Positions 8,333 through 17,353 of a stretch of 64,000 nucleotides of DNA are shown piece by piece (position 1 is the first letter of the stretch; each line of letters opens with the position of its first letter). The stretch comes from Chitinophagaceae bacterium (GTDB taxonomy: Bacteria > Bacteroidota > Bacteroidia > Chitinophagales > Chitinophagaceae). Below the pieces are notes generated by a model, which searched no databases, was not told where the DNA came from, and worked only from the letters and a program-made list of their open reading frames with translations. The stretch spans positions 1 to 64,000 of the forward strand of contig JAFMJI010000007.1 of assembly GCA_017853575.1 (NCBI GenBank). Direction: 5' to 3'. Position numbers and translations under genes: made by a program.

Positions 8333-9625
8333 ATGAATACGAAAATGACAAATTACAGGTGGACGGTTGTTTCACTTTTATTTTTTGCAACGACCATCAA
8401 TTACCTCGACAGAAATGTAATTGGAATTCTAAAACCGACACTTGAACAAGTGTTTGGTTGGAATGAGAAAGACTACAGTAAAATTGTGATGGCATTTACT
8501 GCTTCCTACGCTTTAGGGATGTTCGTTTTTGGTCGTATCATCGATAAAATCGGCTCAAAGCTTGGATATACAATAATCATTATCGTATGGAGTATAGCTG
8601 CAATTCTTCATGCTGGAGTTAGGTCAACGCTTGGTTTCATTGGGGTCCGCTCTTTATTAGGCATTGGTGAATCGGGCAACTTCCCAGCAGCCATCAAAGC
8701 TGTTGCAGAATGGTTTCCTAAAAAAGAAAGAGCACTGGCTGCAGGTATTTTTAATTCTGGAGCAAATATCGGTGCGATGGTTGTTCCAATTGTTGTCCCT
8801 ATTTTGCTGAGCCTTTATGGCTGGCAGATGGCCTTTGTTGTGACTGGTGCTGTTGGCTTTATATGGTTGATATTTTGGGTATTGCTGTATCAGGTTCCTT
8901 CCAAACATAAAAAAGTGAATCAGGCAGAATTGGATCATATTGCTTCGGATGTTGTTGAAAGCTCAGATGTAAAGGCCGAGCAACAACCTCCAATCAGTTG
9001 GGGAACATTGTTTACTCTAAAGCAAACCTGGGTTTTTATTGTTGGGAAATTCATGACAGATCCAGTTTGGTATTTTTTCCTTTTCTGGTTGCCGTCTTAT
9101 TTTTCAACAACTTATAATTTGAGTTTAAGCAAGCCAAGTATTCCGCTTGTTGTGGTGTATACCATGACTACCATTGGAAGCATAGGTGGGGGCTGGCTTT
9201 CATCTTTTATGATCAAAAAGGGATTCCCCATTTTCAAAGCGCGCAAAACCACATTGCTGATTGTAGGATTGCTGGTGTTCCCCATCTTCCTTGTAAAATT
9301 CGCCACTAATTTATGGGTAGTTGTTGCGTTTATAAGTGTAGCGGCTGCTGCACATCAGGCATGGAGTGCTAACATCTATTCGGTAGCTACAGATATGTTT
9401 AAAAATAAAGACGTGAGTTCAGTGATTGGGATTGGGGGTATGGCAGGATCCATTGGTGGAATTTTGTTTCCATTACTAATCGGTGAAATTTTGGAAAAAG
9501 CAAAATTGGCTGGTGATATCACTGTTGGATATAATTTGATTTTTGGAATATGCAGTGTTGCTTATTTAACAGCATGGACCATCATTCATTTTTTAAATAA
9601 GAAATTGACACCTGTAAATATGTGA
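8333..9625 (+). CDS. MFS transporter, hexuronate (ExuT-like) type
   Basis: About 430 residues with roughly 12 hydrophobic helices. The N-terminal TTINYLDRNVIGILKP and the GIGESGNFPAAIKAVAEWFPKKERALA segment are typical of the anion:cation symporter branch that includes ExuT and GudP. A long cytoplasmic loop separates the two halves. ATG at 8333 is preferred over the upstream TTG at 8321; ATG at 8345 is also possible. The stop overlaps the region in which the next gene starts, so the two are coupled. With uxaC, uxuA and uxuB in the locus it most likely imports glucuronate or galacturonate with protons. The substrate is inferred from context. Confidence 0.85.
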   Translation: MNTKMTNYRWTVVSLLFFATTINYLDRNVIGILKPTLEQVFGWNEKDYSKIVMAFTASYALGMFVFGRIIDKIGSKLGYTIIIIVWSIAAILHAGVRSTLGFIGVRSLLGIGESGNFPAAIKAVAEWFPKKERALAAGIFNSGANIGAMVVPIVVPILLSLYGWQMAFVVTGAVGFIWLIFWVLLYQVPSKHKKVNQAELDHIASDVVESSDVKAEQQPPISWGTLFTLKQTWVFIVGKFMTDPVWYFFLFWLPSYFSTTYNLSLSKPSIPLVVVYTMTTIGSIGGGWLSSFMIKKGFPIFKARKTTLLIVGLLVFPIFLVKFATNLWVVVAFISVAAAAHQAWSANIYSVATDMFKNKDVSSVIGIGGMAGSIGGILFPLLIGEILEKAKLAGDITVGYNLIFGICSVAYLTAWTIIHFLNKKLTPVNM

Positions 9626-9627
9626 TT

Positions 9628-10923
9628 ATGAAAAAACAACGAAGAGCTTTTTTACAACAATCAGCTGCAGCAACCCTTGGATTTTTCATCGTTCCACGCT
9701 TTGTTATTGGCGGAAAGGGATATATAGCACCAAGTGATATGATCAATCTTGGGTTTCTAGGAACTGGAAAACAAGCCAGAGGATTGTTGAATTCTTTCAA
9801 AGAAAAAGCAAATATCATAGCGGGGTCTGATGTCGATCTCAACAAGCTCCATTATTTCCATTCGCTTGCGAATAAATATTATACTCAAGCAAGATCTGAA
9901 GGGAAGGCTTCCGGGTATAAAGGATTTACGGCTTATGATGATTATCGCGAAATCATTGCTAGAAAAGATATCGATGCAGTTGTTATTGCAACACCAGATC
10001 ATTGGCATGCAAAGATGTCGATTGAAGCAGCCAATGCGGGTAAACATGTGTATTGCGAGAAGCCGCTTGCACACAGTGTTGAAGAAGGAAGAGCAATGGT
10101 AAATGCTGCGAGAAAAAATAAAATTGTTTTTCAAACAGGCAGCATGCAACGTTCGTGGAAAAATTTCCGCCATGCATGCGAGTTGGTGCGTAATGGGTAT
10201 CTGGGGAAAATCAGTGAAGTAATTGTAACTGTTGGAGATTCACCATGGGCATGTGATCTTCCAGCACAACCCGTTCGTCCAGGTGTAAATTGGGATCAGT
10301 GGGTTGGACCTGCTCTGTTTCATGATTTTAATGCTATTCTTTCTCCGCCGGTAGAAGAAGATATTTTTCCACGATGGAGAAATTACAAAGAATATGGAGG
10401 TGGCATCATCGCAGATTGGGGTGCGCACATGTTCGATATTGCTCAATGGGCGTTGGGTATGGATGATTCTGGTCCGGAGAAATTAATACCTCCACCAGGC
10501 AATGCACCTAAAGGATTGCAATATGTATATGCCAATGGAGTAGTGATGAAACACGAAGATTTTGGGAGAGGTTCTGCTGTTAGGTTCATAGGTGAAAAAG
10601 GAAGGTTGGATATCAGTAGATCTTTTCTAGACAGCGATCCTGCAAATCTTGCTACTGCAACCATTCAACCAAATGAAATCAGGTTATACGATTCGAGTGA
10701 TCACTATTTGGATTGGCTGGGTTGTATAAAAACCGGCAATAAGCCGATTTGTGATGTTGAGATTGGACATAGAACGAGTTCTGTTTGTCACATTGCAAAT
10801 GTTGCATATGCCCTCAGAAGGCCATTGCAGTGGGATCCCAAGAAAGAACAATTTAAAAATGACAATGAAGCAAATCAGCTCCTGAAGCCTGTATTTAGAG
10901 AGGGTTGGAGTTTGACTTCTTAA
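9628..10923 (+). CDS. Gfo/Idh/MocA-family oxidoreductase with Tat-type signal
   Basis: About 431 residues. The N-terminus KKQRRAFLQQSAAATLG is a twin-arginine signal. The Rossmann turn is LGFLGTGKQARG, followed by GSDVD, ATPDHWH and CEKPLAH (EKP intact). GGGIIADWGAHMFDIAQWALG lies in the C-terminal half. ATG at 9628 is preferred over a GTG at 9622 that overlaps the transporter stop. It sits between the uronate transporter and the LacI regulator, so it is probably co-induced with uronate genes. It is a third predicted exported dehydrogenase of this family in the locus; substrate unknown. Confidence 0.88.
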   Translation: MKKQRRAFLQQSAAATLGFFIVPRFVIGGKGYIAPSDMINLGFLGTGKQARGLLNSFKEKANIIAGSDVDLNKLHYFHSLANKYYTQARSEGKASGYKGFTAYDDYREIIARKDIDAVVIATPDHWHAKMSIEAANAGKHVYCEKPLAHSVEEGRAMVNAARKNKIVFQTGSMQRSWKNFRHACELVRNGYLGKISEVIVTVGDSPWACDLPAQPVRPGVNWDQWVGPALFHDFNAILSPPVEEDIFPRWRNYKEYGGGIIADWGAHMFDIAQWALGMDDSGPEKLIPPPGNAPKGLQYVYANGVVMKHEDFGRGSAVRFIGEKGRLDISRSFLDSDPANLATATIQPNEIRLYDSSDHYLDWLGCIKTGNKPICDVEIGHRTSSVCHIANVAYALRRPLQWDPKKEQFKNDNEANQLLKPVFREGWSLTS

Positions 10924-10938
10924 AATAGATTGCATCGC

Positions 10939-11949
10939 ATGAAGGGAATCAATATGATTCAGCTCGCAAAAGAGCTGGGATTGTCTGTCTCAACTGTGTC
11001 AAAAGCCCTTGGGGATAGTTATGAGATCAGTGCATCTACTAAGAAGCGTGTACTTGAATTGGCCAAGAAATACAATTACAAGCCCAATCCATTTGCAAGC
11101 AGTTTGAGAAAAAAGAAAAGCAAACAAATTGCTGTTATCATCCCAGATATTGTAAATAATTTTTTTGCATTGGCAGTTGATGGTATCGAGAGTGTTACAG
11201 TGAACAAAAATTATGATACGTTCATTTATTTAACCCATGAAAATCTTGAAAGAGAAAAGGCAGTACTAGAGCATTTAGAAAGTGGACTTACCTCAGGGTT
11301 GATTATTTCAGCATGTACGGGGAAAGATGGGTATGGACATTTTCAACAATTTTACGAAAACACCAAGCTGCCAATTGTTTTTTTTGATCGGGTTCCCGAT
11401 TTGTTGCAATTCCCTAAAGTAATTTCCAATAATTATGAGAGTACTTTTGAGGCAACGGTAAAGCTTATAAAAGCAGGGGTGAAAAGACCGGTTTTTATTG
11501 CAACAGAAGAGCCACTGTATACATCCATCGAACGTCGAAGAGGATTTCAGGCTGCACTGGCCAGTCATTCTATCAAGTTTTCTGATGATATGATTTTGGA
11601 ATGCAGCGATGACATGGATAAAAATTATGCTATCATCAGGAGATTACTTTCAGGCAAAAAAAGGCCTGATGGAATTTTCGCCTCCATCGAAAAATATGCC
11701 ATTACTACCTATCAGGTTTGTAAAGAATTGAAAATTAATATTCCGCGAGATTTGAAAATAATTGGAATGACCAATTTGAGGACAGCAGCATTGCTCAATC
11801 CATCTTTGTCGACGCTTTCACAACCTGCATTTGAAATGGGCAGAGAAGCGGCATCTTTGCTGATTAAAATGATTGAAAAAAAGTCTTATGCTGCTGCGAA
11901 TGACATTATTGTTCTAAATAATGAGTTGACAATCAGAGAGTCTGTTTGA
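10939..11949 (+). CDS. LacI/GalR-family transcriptional regulator
   Basis: About 336 residues. The N-terminal helix-turn-helix reads MIQLAKELGLSVSTVSKALGDSYEIS, followed by the hinge region KPNPFASSLRKKKS and a periplasmic-binding-protein-like ligand domain (AVIIPDIVNNFFALAVDGIE to the C-terminus). ATG at 10939 is preferred over TTG at 10930; ATG at 10951 is also possible. It is encoded in the same direction as the transporter and uxaC, so it probably regulates this locus in response to a uronate or a pathway intermediate. A possible binding site is at 8245-8260. Ligand inferred. Confidence 0.9.
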   Translation: MKGINMIQLAKELGLSVSTVSKALGDSYEISASTKKRVLELAKKYNYKPNPFASSLRKKKSKQIAVIIPDIVNNFFALAVDGIESVTVNKNYDTFIYLTHENLEREKAVLEHLESGLTSGLIISACTGKDGYGHFQQFYENTKLPIVFFDRVPDLLQFPKVISNNYESTFEATVKLIKAGVKRPVFIATEEPLYTSIERRRGFQAALASHSIKFSDDMILECSDDMDKNYAIIRRLLSGKKRPDGIFASIEKYAITTYQVCKELKINIPRDLKIIGMTNLRTAALLNPSLSTLSQPAFEMGREAASLLIKMIEKKSYAAANDIIVLNNELTIRESV

Positions 11950-12035
11950 TGATCCCGAAATCCTTTGCGTAGAATATGCATCTAAATCAGGTTTGTTTTG
12001 ATGCGATTCACGAAATTTAGAACAGAATATCTATC

Positions 12036-13454
12036 ATGTCAACAACCTCCAAACACTTTATACATCAAGATTTTTTACTGCAATCTGATCTGGCCCAGAA
12101 ATTATATTTTGATTATGCGGCCGACCAGCCAATCATTGATTTCCACTCACATTTATCCCCTGCTGATATTGCAACAAATAAAAAATTCGAAAACATCAGT
12201 CAGGTTTGGCTTGCTGGTGATCATTACAAGTGGAGGGCAATGCGCACCTTCGGCATCAATGAAAAATTTATTACTGGTAATGCAGGTGATGATGAAAAAT
12301 TTAACGCTTGGGCAAAAACTGTTCCTCATACTATAAGAAATCCACTGTTTCACTGGACACATCTTGAGCTTAAGAATTCTTTTTGTATTACAGAATTATT
12401 GAATGAGAAAAATAGTAGTCAAATATATGAGCACTGTAATTCTCTGCTTCGCGGCAATGATCATACATCTCGGAAATTTTTGGAAAAATATAAAGTAGTT
12501 TATCAGGCAACAACCGATGATCCAACCGATGATTTGAGGTTTCACCAAATGGCTCAAAGAGATTCTTCATTCAACATTCAACTGGTTCCCAGTTTTCGTC
12601 CAGACAAAGCATTTTCTATTCAGGACCCCGCCTCATTTATCAAATACCTCTCATTGTTATCTGAGATTTCGGGGATATTGATAACAGATATGAATAGTCT
12701 TTTAGAGGCATTAAAAAACCGAGTCGATTTTTTTCATGACAATGGCTGTAGGATTTCAGATCATGGATTGCAACAGGTCCCACTTGCTAATCAATTTTCT
12801 ACAAAATTAGAATCTGAGTTCAAGGCATTTTTATCTTCAAAAGGGGCACAACCTTTTTCAGATCCTGATGCGTTTGTATTTCATGTATTAGAATCACTTG
12901 CCAAGATGTATCATCAAAAAGGGTGGGTACAGCAGTTTCACTTAGGGGCTATTCGCAATAACAATTCAAGGTTGCTCTCAACGCTAGGTGCTGATGTTGG
13001 TGTTGATTCTATTGGAGATTTTAGTCATGCTGCTCGTCTTTCTGCGTTTTTGAATGCACTTGACAAGGAAGATAAGTTGACCAAAACAATCATCTATAAT
13101 TTGAATCCTGCTGATAATGCAGTGTTTGCATCAATGACCGGTAATTTTAATGATGGATCGGTGAGGGGTAAGGTGCAATACGGACCCGCATGGTGGTTTT
13201 TGGATCAAAAAAATGGTATGGAAGAACAGCTGGATGTTTTGTCAGACATGGGCTTGTTGTCTTGTTTTGTTGGAATGATTACAGATAGTAGGAGTTTGTT
13301 ATCTTTCTCCCGACATGAGTATTTCCGGAGAATCTTATGCAATCTGCTTGCTAATGATATGCTCAGTGGTATTCTGCCAAATGATGAAAAGTGGGTAGGA
13401 GGGGTTATAACTTCCATATCCTACTTAAATGCTAAAGAATATCTAAGTATATAG
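12036..13454 (+). CDS. uxaC: glucuronate isomerase
   Basis: 472 residues, normal for UxaC. It isomerises D-glucuronate to D-fructuronate and D-galacturonate to D-tagaturonate. It belongs to the amidohydrolase-like superfamily; the metal-binding HxH is in IDFHSHLSPADIA near residue 33. Other family segments are GDHYKWRAMRTFGI, TTDDPTDDLR, QFHLGAIRNNN and GSVRGKVQYGPAWWFLDQ. The gene lies 86 bases after the LacI regulator. With UxuB and UxuA on the other side of the locus it completes glucuronate to KDG. No UxaA or UxaB is present, so the glucuronate branch is favoured. Cytoplasmic. Confidence 0.95.
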   Translation: MSTTSKHFIHQDFLLQSDLAQKLYFDYAADQPIIDFHSHLSPADIATNKKFENISQVWLAGDHYKWRAMRTFGINEKFITGNAGDDEKFNAWAKTVPHTIRNPLFHWTHLELKNSFCITELLNEKNSSQIYEHCNSLLRGNDHTSRKFLEKYKVVYQATTDDPTDDLRFHQMAQRDSSFNIQLVPSFRPDKAFSIQDPASFIKYLSLLSEISGILITDMNSLLEALKNRVDFFHDNGCRISDHGLQQVPLANQFSTKLESEFKAFLSSKGAQPFSDPDAFVFHVLESLAKMYHQKGWVQQFHLGAIRNNNSRLLSTLGADVGVDSIGDFSHAARLSAFLNALDKEDKLTKTIIYNLNPADNAVFASMTGNFNDGSVRGKVQYGPAWWFLDQKNGMEEQLDVLSDMGLLSCFVGMITDSRSLLSFSRHEYFRRILCNLLANDMLSGILPNDEKWVGGVITSISYLNAKEYLSI

Positions 13455-13540
13455 TCATACGTAGCTTAAAAAGTTACAACAGATTAGAATTATTAAATAG
13501 TTACATAAAATATTGTGTATCTTCAAGGAAATAATCAACC

Positions 13541-14020
13541 ATGAAATACATTTTCATGTTTTTTACATTTTTGTCGGTTTGTAATGCCACAGATTTGTTA
13601 ACCATCCCGCTGGTTCTCGATGACACGAGAGAATTTACAATTCCCTCTGGTGCATCTTCAATTGATCAAACATTCACAGTTAATGTTGGTAATGATGCCG
13701 ATTTTACTAAATATCTGAATACAATCAAATCTTATGATATAACTGGTGTCACTTTAACAGTCGATTCTTATAGTGGTCCTTCAACAACAGTGAATGGTTC
13801 GGTAAACTTTGGTACTGCATCGGTTCAGCTTACAAATTGGGAACTTAAGACAGGTAGTGAATTAGCTTTGTCATTTACGACAGCACAGCTTGCTGCAATA
13901 GGTGAAAAATTTCAAGCAAATGGTTCCGAAACGGTAACAGTTAAGGGTACTTTATCTAATAGTACCGGTGGAGTTCTCAAATTACATACCAAAGTTAACC
14001 TCAAGATTAAAGTAATTTAG
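13541..14020 (+). CDS. small secreted beta-rich protein, unknown
   Basis: 159 residues: an N-terminal signal peptide (MKYIFMFFTFLSVCNA) followed by a Thr/Ser/Val-rich region with alternating hydrophobic residues, consistent with a beta-sandwich. No enzyme motif and no lipobox are visible, and the family is not recognised. It follows uxaC by 86 bases and ends before a strong bidirectional terminator, so it could be the last gene of the uronate operon or a separate unit. A poor -7-like TATCTTCA lies 22 bases before the ATG. Confidence 0.65.
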   Translation: MKYIFMFFTFLSVCNATDLLTIPLVLDDTREFTIPSGASSIDQTFTVNVGNDADFTKYLNTIKSYDITGVTLTVDSYSGPSTTVNGSVNFGTASVQLTNWELKTGSELALSFTTAQLAAIGEKFQANGSETVTVKGTLSNSTGGVLKLHTKVNLKIKVI

Positions 14021-14041
14021 ATTTATAGGTAAATGAATTTT

Positions 14042-14068
14042 AAAGCATCTCATTGAGATGCTTTTTTT
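14042..14068. terminator. bidirectional intrinsic terminator
   Basis: A 10-bp stem (14042-14051 with 14055-14064), ATT loop, and a T-run to 14068. It separates the convergent genes at 13541 and 14067; the minus-strand stop codon overlaps the T-run. Confidence 0.85.
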
Positions 14069-14552
14069 ATGCCTTTATATAACTCTCCACTTCATCAATT
14101 TCTTGATCTTCAATTCTGACTGTCAAGTATTTTTTCATTCCCTCTAATTTTACTATCCAAATGTTTCTGCCACTGGCTTTCACATTAATAGCTCGAATGA
14201 TTTTATAATTATCATAATTCCTATTTACCAAATCTTTTGTATCAGCAGGCATGTTGTTTTCATAGCCATAGCTTATATCATACACCATCATCCCCTTTTG
14301 TCTGTACAATGCATTGTGACTCATATCCTTTATGATAAATTTTGCTAAATATTCCTTATCATATTTATACCATGCTAGATTGTCTGCTTCTGGAAATGAT
14401 TTTCTGAATGCATCGTAAAGGCGCTGATTGACTTCAGTTGTTGCTTTTACTCTGATTTCAGGAAGGGTTACTACTTTCTCTTTTACTTGTCCAAATGCCG
14501 ATTTGATGATTATTACTGAAAAGACGAGTATGTGTATCCAAAACTTAAGCAT
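14067..14552 (-). CDS. secreted PepSY-like protein
   Basis: 161 residues with a signal peptide ending near KSAFGQ. The segment AFRKSFPEADNLAWYKYDKEYLAKF resembles the repeated motif of Bacteroidota PepSY-like (BLIP-like) proteins, where such units are small periplasmic domains of unknown ligand. There is a single recognisable unit, a YDISYGYENNMP stretch and a charged C-terminus. It is flanked by the convergent terminator downstream and an envelope protein gene upstream in the same direction (105-base gap). Function unknown. Confidence 0.65.
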   Translation of the reverse strand: MLKFWIHILVFSVIIIKSAFGQVKEKVVTLPEIRVKATTEVNQRLYDAFRKSFPEADNLAWYKYDKEYLAKFIIKDMSHNALYRQKGMMVYDISYGYENNMPADTKDLVNRNYDNYKIIRAINVKASGRNIWIVKLEGMKKYLTVRIEDQEIDEVESYIKA

Positions 14553-14657
14553 AAAAATGATTTATGTTGATTAAAAATTTAATCAAAACAAAAGCATTTA
14601 TAGGTTGAGTAAAATGAGGAAAATCAAATCTGTGTATGACTTTACACAATGATTTGT

Positions 14658-17078
14658 TTATTCAAGAATTTTGGTAGTTCTGGTAATTTTTCCATCAGCG
14701 TTGATCCCTTCTAGCACAATGAGCAATCTTTTACTTAAATCATTGTTGAAGAACTGAATTCGATACCGTGGACTCTTTTTATTTGTCATCACATACGGAT
14801 TCCAGTACAATGTGGTGCGAATATCAGTTTCAGGATTTTCGCCTGGGTTGTCATATTGCGGGTTGTAGAATTCTTTGAACCTGGAATATCCTCCCAAAAT
14901 AGTGGAAAACATTTCTTTGTTGCTTTTGTTTCCACCAGCATTTCTACTGCTGCCTTTTTTTGTGTAGATAGCAATGGCACCACCTGCACCTCCACCAATA
15001 GATCCAAAAAATGGAGGTCTAAATACTTTTACCATAGCAATATCTTGCATAGCCAGTGTCTGCAGCATGGTACTTTGAGATGGCATTTGATCTAAAAATA
15101 AATCTGGTGTTGCACCTCTCCAGCTCATTGATACATTCATGCCGCTTCTGGATATTTGTAGTCCAGGTACCCTGCTTTGCAAATACGTAAAAATATCAAA
15201 GCCAGTTTGAGCAGCAGGATCGGAGGTAAGATCAAATACATATGCATCTCCACCAGAAAACATTCCTGTAGCATATTGCTTGTCAACCGCATCCTCTTTT
15301 GGCTTTACCCTTGTTTTAACAAGCACCTCCTGAAGTGTTTTGTATTGAGATCTCTTTTTCCAATCCTCTTGAAGTTTAAGAAAATAAGCCATTCTTGATT
15401 TCGCAAGGCTATCACTCCAGGTATAAAACCTGTCTTGATCTGTGATGGTTGAAGTTTTATCACTGAATTTCAGCATACCGTTGTCAAATTGAATGGTTGC
15501 TACATCATTTAATTTTTGGTTCTGGTTAAAACTGTAATAAATTCTTACCGTATCATAGAAAAATAAGTCACGGTTTTCAAATGTTCCATCTTTCCCAATA
15601 GGTTGAAAGATGAAATTCTTGCTGCTGTCCTTATATTGAAGAATCATGTTGAGCATCATATTGTCTGTTCCACTTGCCATTTTAAGTCCGTATACTTTTC
15701 CAGAAATTTTCATTCTTTCATTTTCAGGTAGGTACTGTAAAGTGGGGGATATGTTTTTTTTCATTTTATCCCAATCAATTCTTCTCCATCCATGTGTGAG
15801 CATAACAAGATCGAGGTGATTCATTACGCTGTCTGCATCACTTGCCAGGTAATAACCCGGGTTGTGTACTCTTCCTCTTATTTCATTGCTCAGCAACAAA
15901 TCAGAATAAATGGTTGTATATGAAAGTGAAGTGTCTACGGATGCGTCAATCACTGCAACAGACATATTGGTTTCGGTCGTATCAGAAACATACACATCAA
16001 ATACATTCTTGCCTCTTTTTGTAAGTGCAGTCAATTGTGGGATGATTTTTGCACCAAATTCATGATACCTGTTGTTTATAAAAAGTATACGCTCTGCTAC
16101 AGGGATCCAATCACTTGTAAACAGTGAAAATTGCAGCACACCTGTATTTAATTCTGAAATGGGGATGCTGGTGTTTGAAAGAAGTTTTTCGGTGGTGTTG
16201 ATACTTACGCTATATAATAGTTGTTGATTCTGGTGTACTAATAATGTAAGTTGTTTGAAATTATCTGGGATGAGTTGGCTTCTTTCAATTTTGACCAGCG
16301 CAGCTTCATTGGTTGCTTTGATGGACAAAACAGCACCTTGGTTTTTCGAGATGGGTAAATTGGTTGTTGATGTGCTGTTGGATGGGTCTGTCCACTTTAT
16401 AAAGTACTTTTCATTCGGTTTTGGTGTTAGATAAAAACTACCCATTCCATCATGTGCAATTTTTAGGGTATCCAGTGTCTTATTTTTATCATTCATCAAG
16501 ATGCCTTTGATGACAACAGGTTTTCCATAGTTGTTGTATGCTTTGAAAGCAACTCTTGAATTAACTCCCAAAATCAAGTCGCCCCCTTCTGGAAATACAT
16601 CTAAAAAAGTTATCGGTTTTGGAAGCTTGTTGACAGGTGGATTATCATTGTTGATCACGATGTCTTTTGTGTAAATAAAATCAGGATCATCGTTTAGTGC
16701 CCATTTTGTAAATACTTTCATTCTGATAAAATTGCCGGTATAGTCTGCTGGCAATTCGTATGATCCCTTTGCGGTTGATTGATAGAGTGGTGCAACGGTT
16801 TGTGTGATGATTTTTCCTGTGGTGTCATACCATTGTACATATACTGATTTACTAAGTTTTGTAATTCCTTCATCATCGAGGATATAAACTTTATACCAGA
16901 TGGTTTCTTCCTTATTATATGAGTTCTTGTCAAAGTGAACATGAAATCTCTCTTTTGGGAAGAAATTGTAATAAATGTTCATCATCGAGTCAATTTTCTG
17001 GGCCTTGACCATCTCATATTGACTTGACAATGTTATCATTAAAAGGGTGACTTTCAAGAAATTTTTCATGTTCCACAT
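14658..17078 (-). CDS. large secreted protein with macroglobulin-like domains and a C-terminal TonB plug
   Basis: 806 residues. After a signal peptide (ends near MVKAQ) the first ~350 residues look like MG2/alpha-2-macroglobulin-type beta domains (FPKERFHVHFDKNSYNKEETIWYKVYI; DVFPEGGDLILGVNSRVAFKAYN). A middle region carries LVMLTHGWRRIDW. At about 640-715 a plug-like segment appears (FTYLQSRVPGLQISRSG, DLFLDQMPS, AIAIYTKKG). No outer-membrane barrel follows. This architecture recurs in Bacteroidota envelope proteins of unknown role. ATG at 17078 or 17069 may be the start. It may interact with a TonB system or act as surface scaffold; inference. Confidence 0.7.
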   Translation of the reverse strand: MWNMKNFLKVTLLMITLSSQYEMVKAQKIDSMMNIYYNFFPKERFHVHFDKNSYNKEETIWYKVYILDDEGITKLSKSVYVQWYDTTGKIITQTVAPLYQSTAKGSYELPADYTGNFIRMKVFTKWALNDDPDFIYTKDIVINNDNPPVNKLPKPITFLDVFPEGGDLILGVNSRVAFKAYNNYGKPVVIKGILMNDKNKTLDTLKIAHDGMGSFYLTPKPNEKYFIKWTDPSNSTSTTNLPISKNQGAVLSIKATNEAALVKIERSQLIPDNFKQLTLLVHQNQQLLYSVSINTTEKLLSNTSIPISELNTGVLQFSLFTSDWIPVAERILFINNRYHEFGAKIIPQLTALTKRGKNVFDVYVSDTTETNMSVAVIDASVDTSLSYTTIYSDLLLSNEIRGRVHNPGYYLASDADSVMNHLDLVMLTHGWRRIDWDKMKKNISPTLQYLPENERMKISGKVYGLKMASGTDNMMLNMILQYKDSSKNFIFQPIGKDGTFENRDLFFYDTVRIYYSFNQNQKLNDVATIQFDNGMLKFSDKTSTITDQDRFYTWSDSLAKSRMAYFLKLQEDWKKRSQYKTLQEVLVKTRVKPKEDAVDKQYATGMFSGGDAYVFDLTSDPAAQTGFDIFTYLQSRVPGLQISRSGMNVSMSWRGATPDLFLDQMPSQSTMLQTLAMQDIAMVKVFRPPFFGSIGGGAGGAIAIYTKKGSSRNAGGNKSNKEMFSTILGGYSRFKEFYNPQYDNPGENPETDIRTTLYWNPYVMTNKKSPRYRIQFFNNDLSKRLLIVLEGINADGKITRTTKILE

Positions 17079-17170
17079 AATATTCTAGGAAGTTAGTCCA
17101 CTTGTCTTTTTTGGCAAAATTGTATTGGTTATAGATTTTTTAAACGGTTGTTTTACCTATGTTTTACCAA

Positions 17171-17209
17171 AAACAAAAAACCCATTGTAATTGGTTCATT
17201 TACAATGGG
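17171..17209 (-). terminator. intrinsic terminator after tRNA-Arg
   Basis: A 10-bp stem (17181-17190 with 17200-17209) and 9-base loop, followed on the minus strand by TTTTTTGTTT. It ends the tRNA-Arg transcript. A T-rich tract also follows on the plus side. Confidence 0.85.
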
Positions 17210-17225
17210 CTTTTATTTTTATTCG

Positions 17226-17299
17226 TGACCCCGTCAGGATTCAAACCTGAAACCTTTTGATCCGTAGTCAAATGCTCTATTCAGTTGAGCTACGGGGCC
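17226..17299 (-). tRNA. tRNA-Arg (anticodon ACG)
   Basis: 74 bases. The acceptor stem GGCCCCG pairs with CGGGGTC, with A as discriminator. The anticodon stem TTTGA/TCAAA carries the loop CTACGGA (anticodon ACG). The T arm has GGTTTGAATCC. CCA is not encoded. A -7 box lies about 10 bases upstream and a terminator 17 bases downstream, so it is a single-gene unit. Confidence 0.96.
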
Positions 17300-17308
17300 A
17301 AGAGGGAG

Positions 17309-17316
17309 CAAATTTA
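17309..17316 (-). promoter_or_regulatory. -7 box for tRNA-Arg
   Basis: TAAATTTG on the minus strand fits the Bacteroidota -7 consensus TAnnTTTG and ends 9 bases before the tRNA 5' end. Confidence 0.5.
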
Positions 17317-17353
17317 AAGAAAATATTTGTAATGCCCTTAGATCCTGAAATTG

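Noticed and set aside
11998-12336. 112-codon plus-strand frame overlapping the start of uxaC
   Set aside because: It reads the same DNA in another frame; uxaC has a full-length family match and the other product has no recognisable feature.
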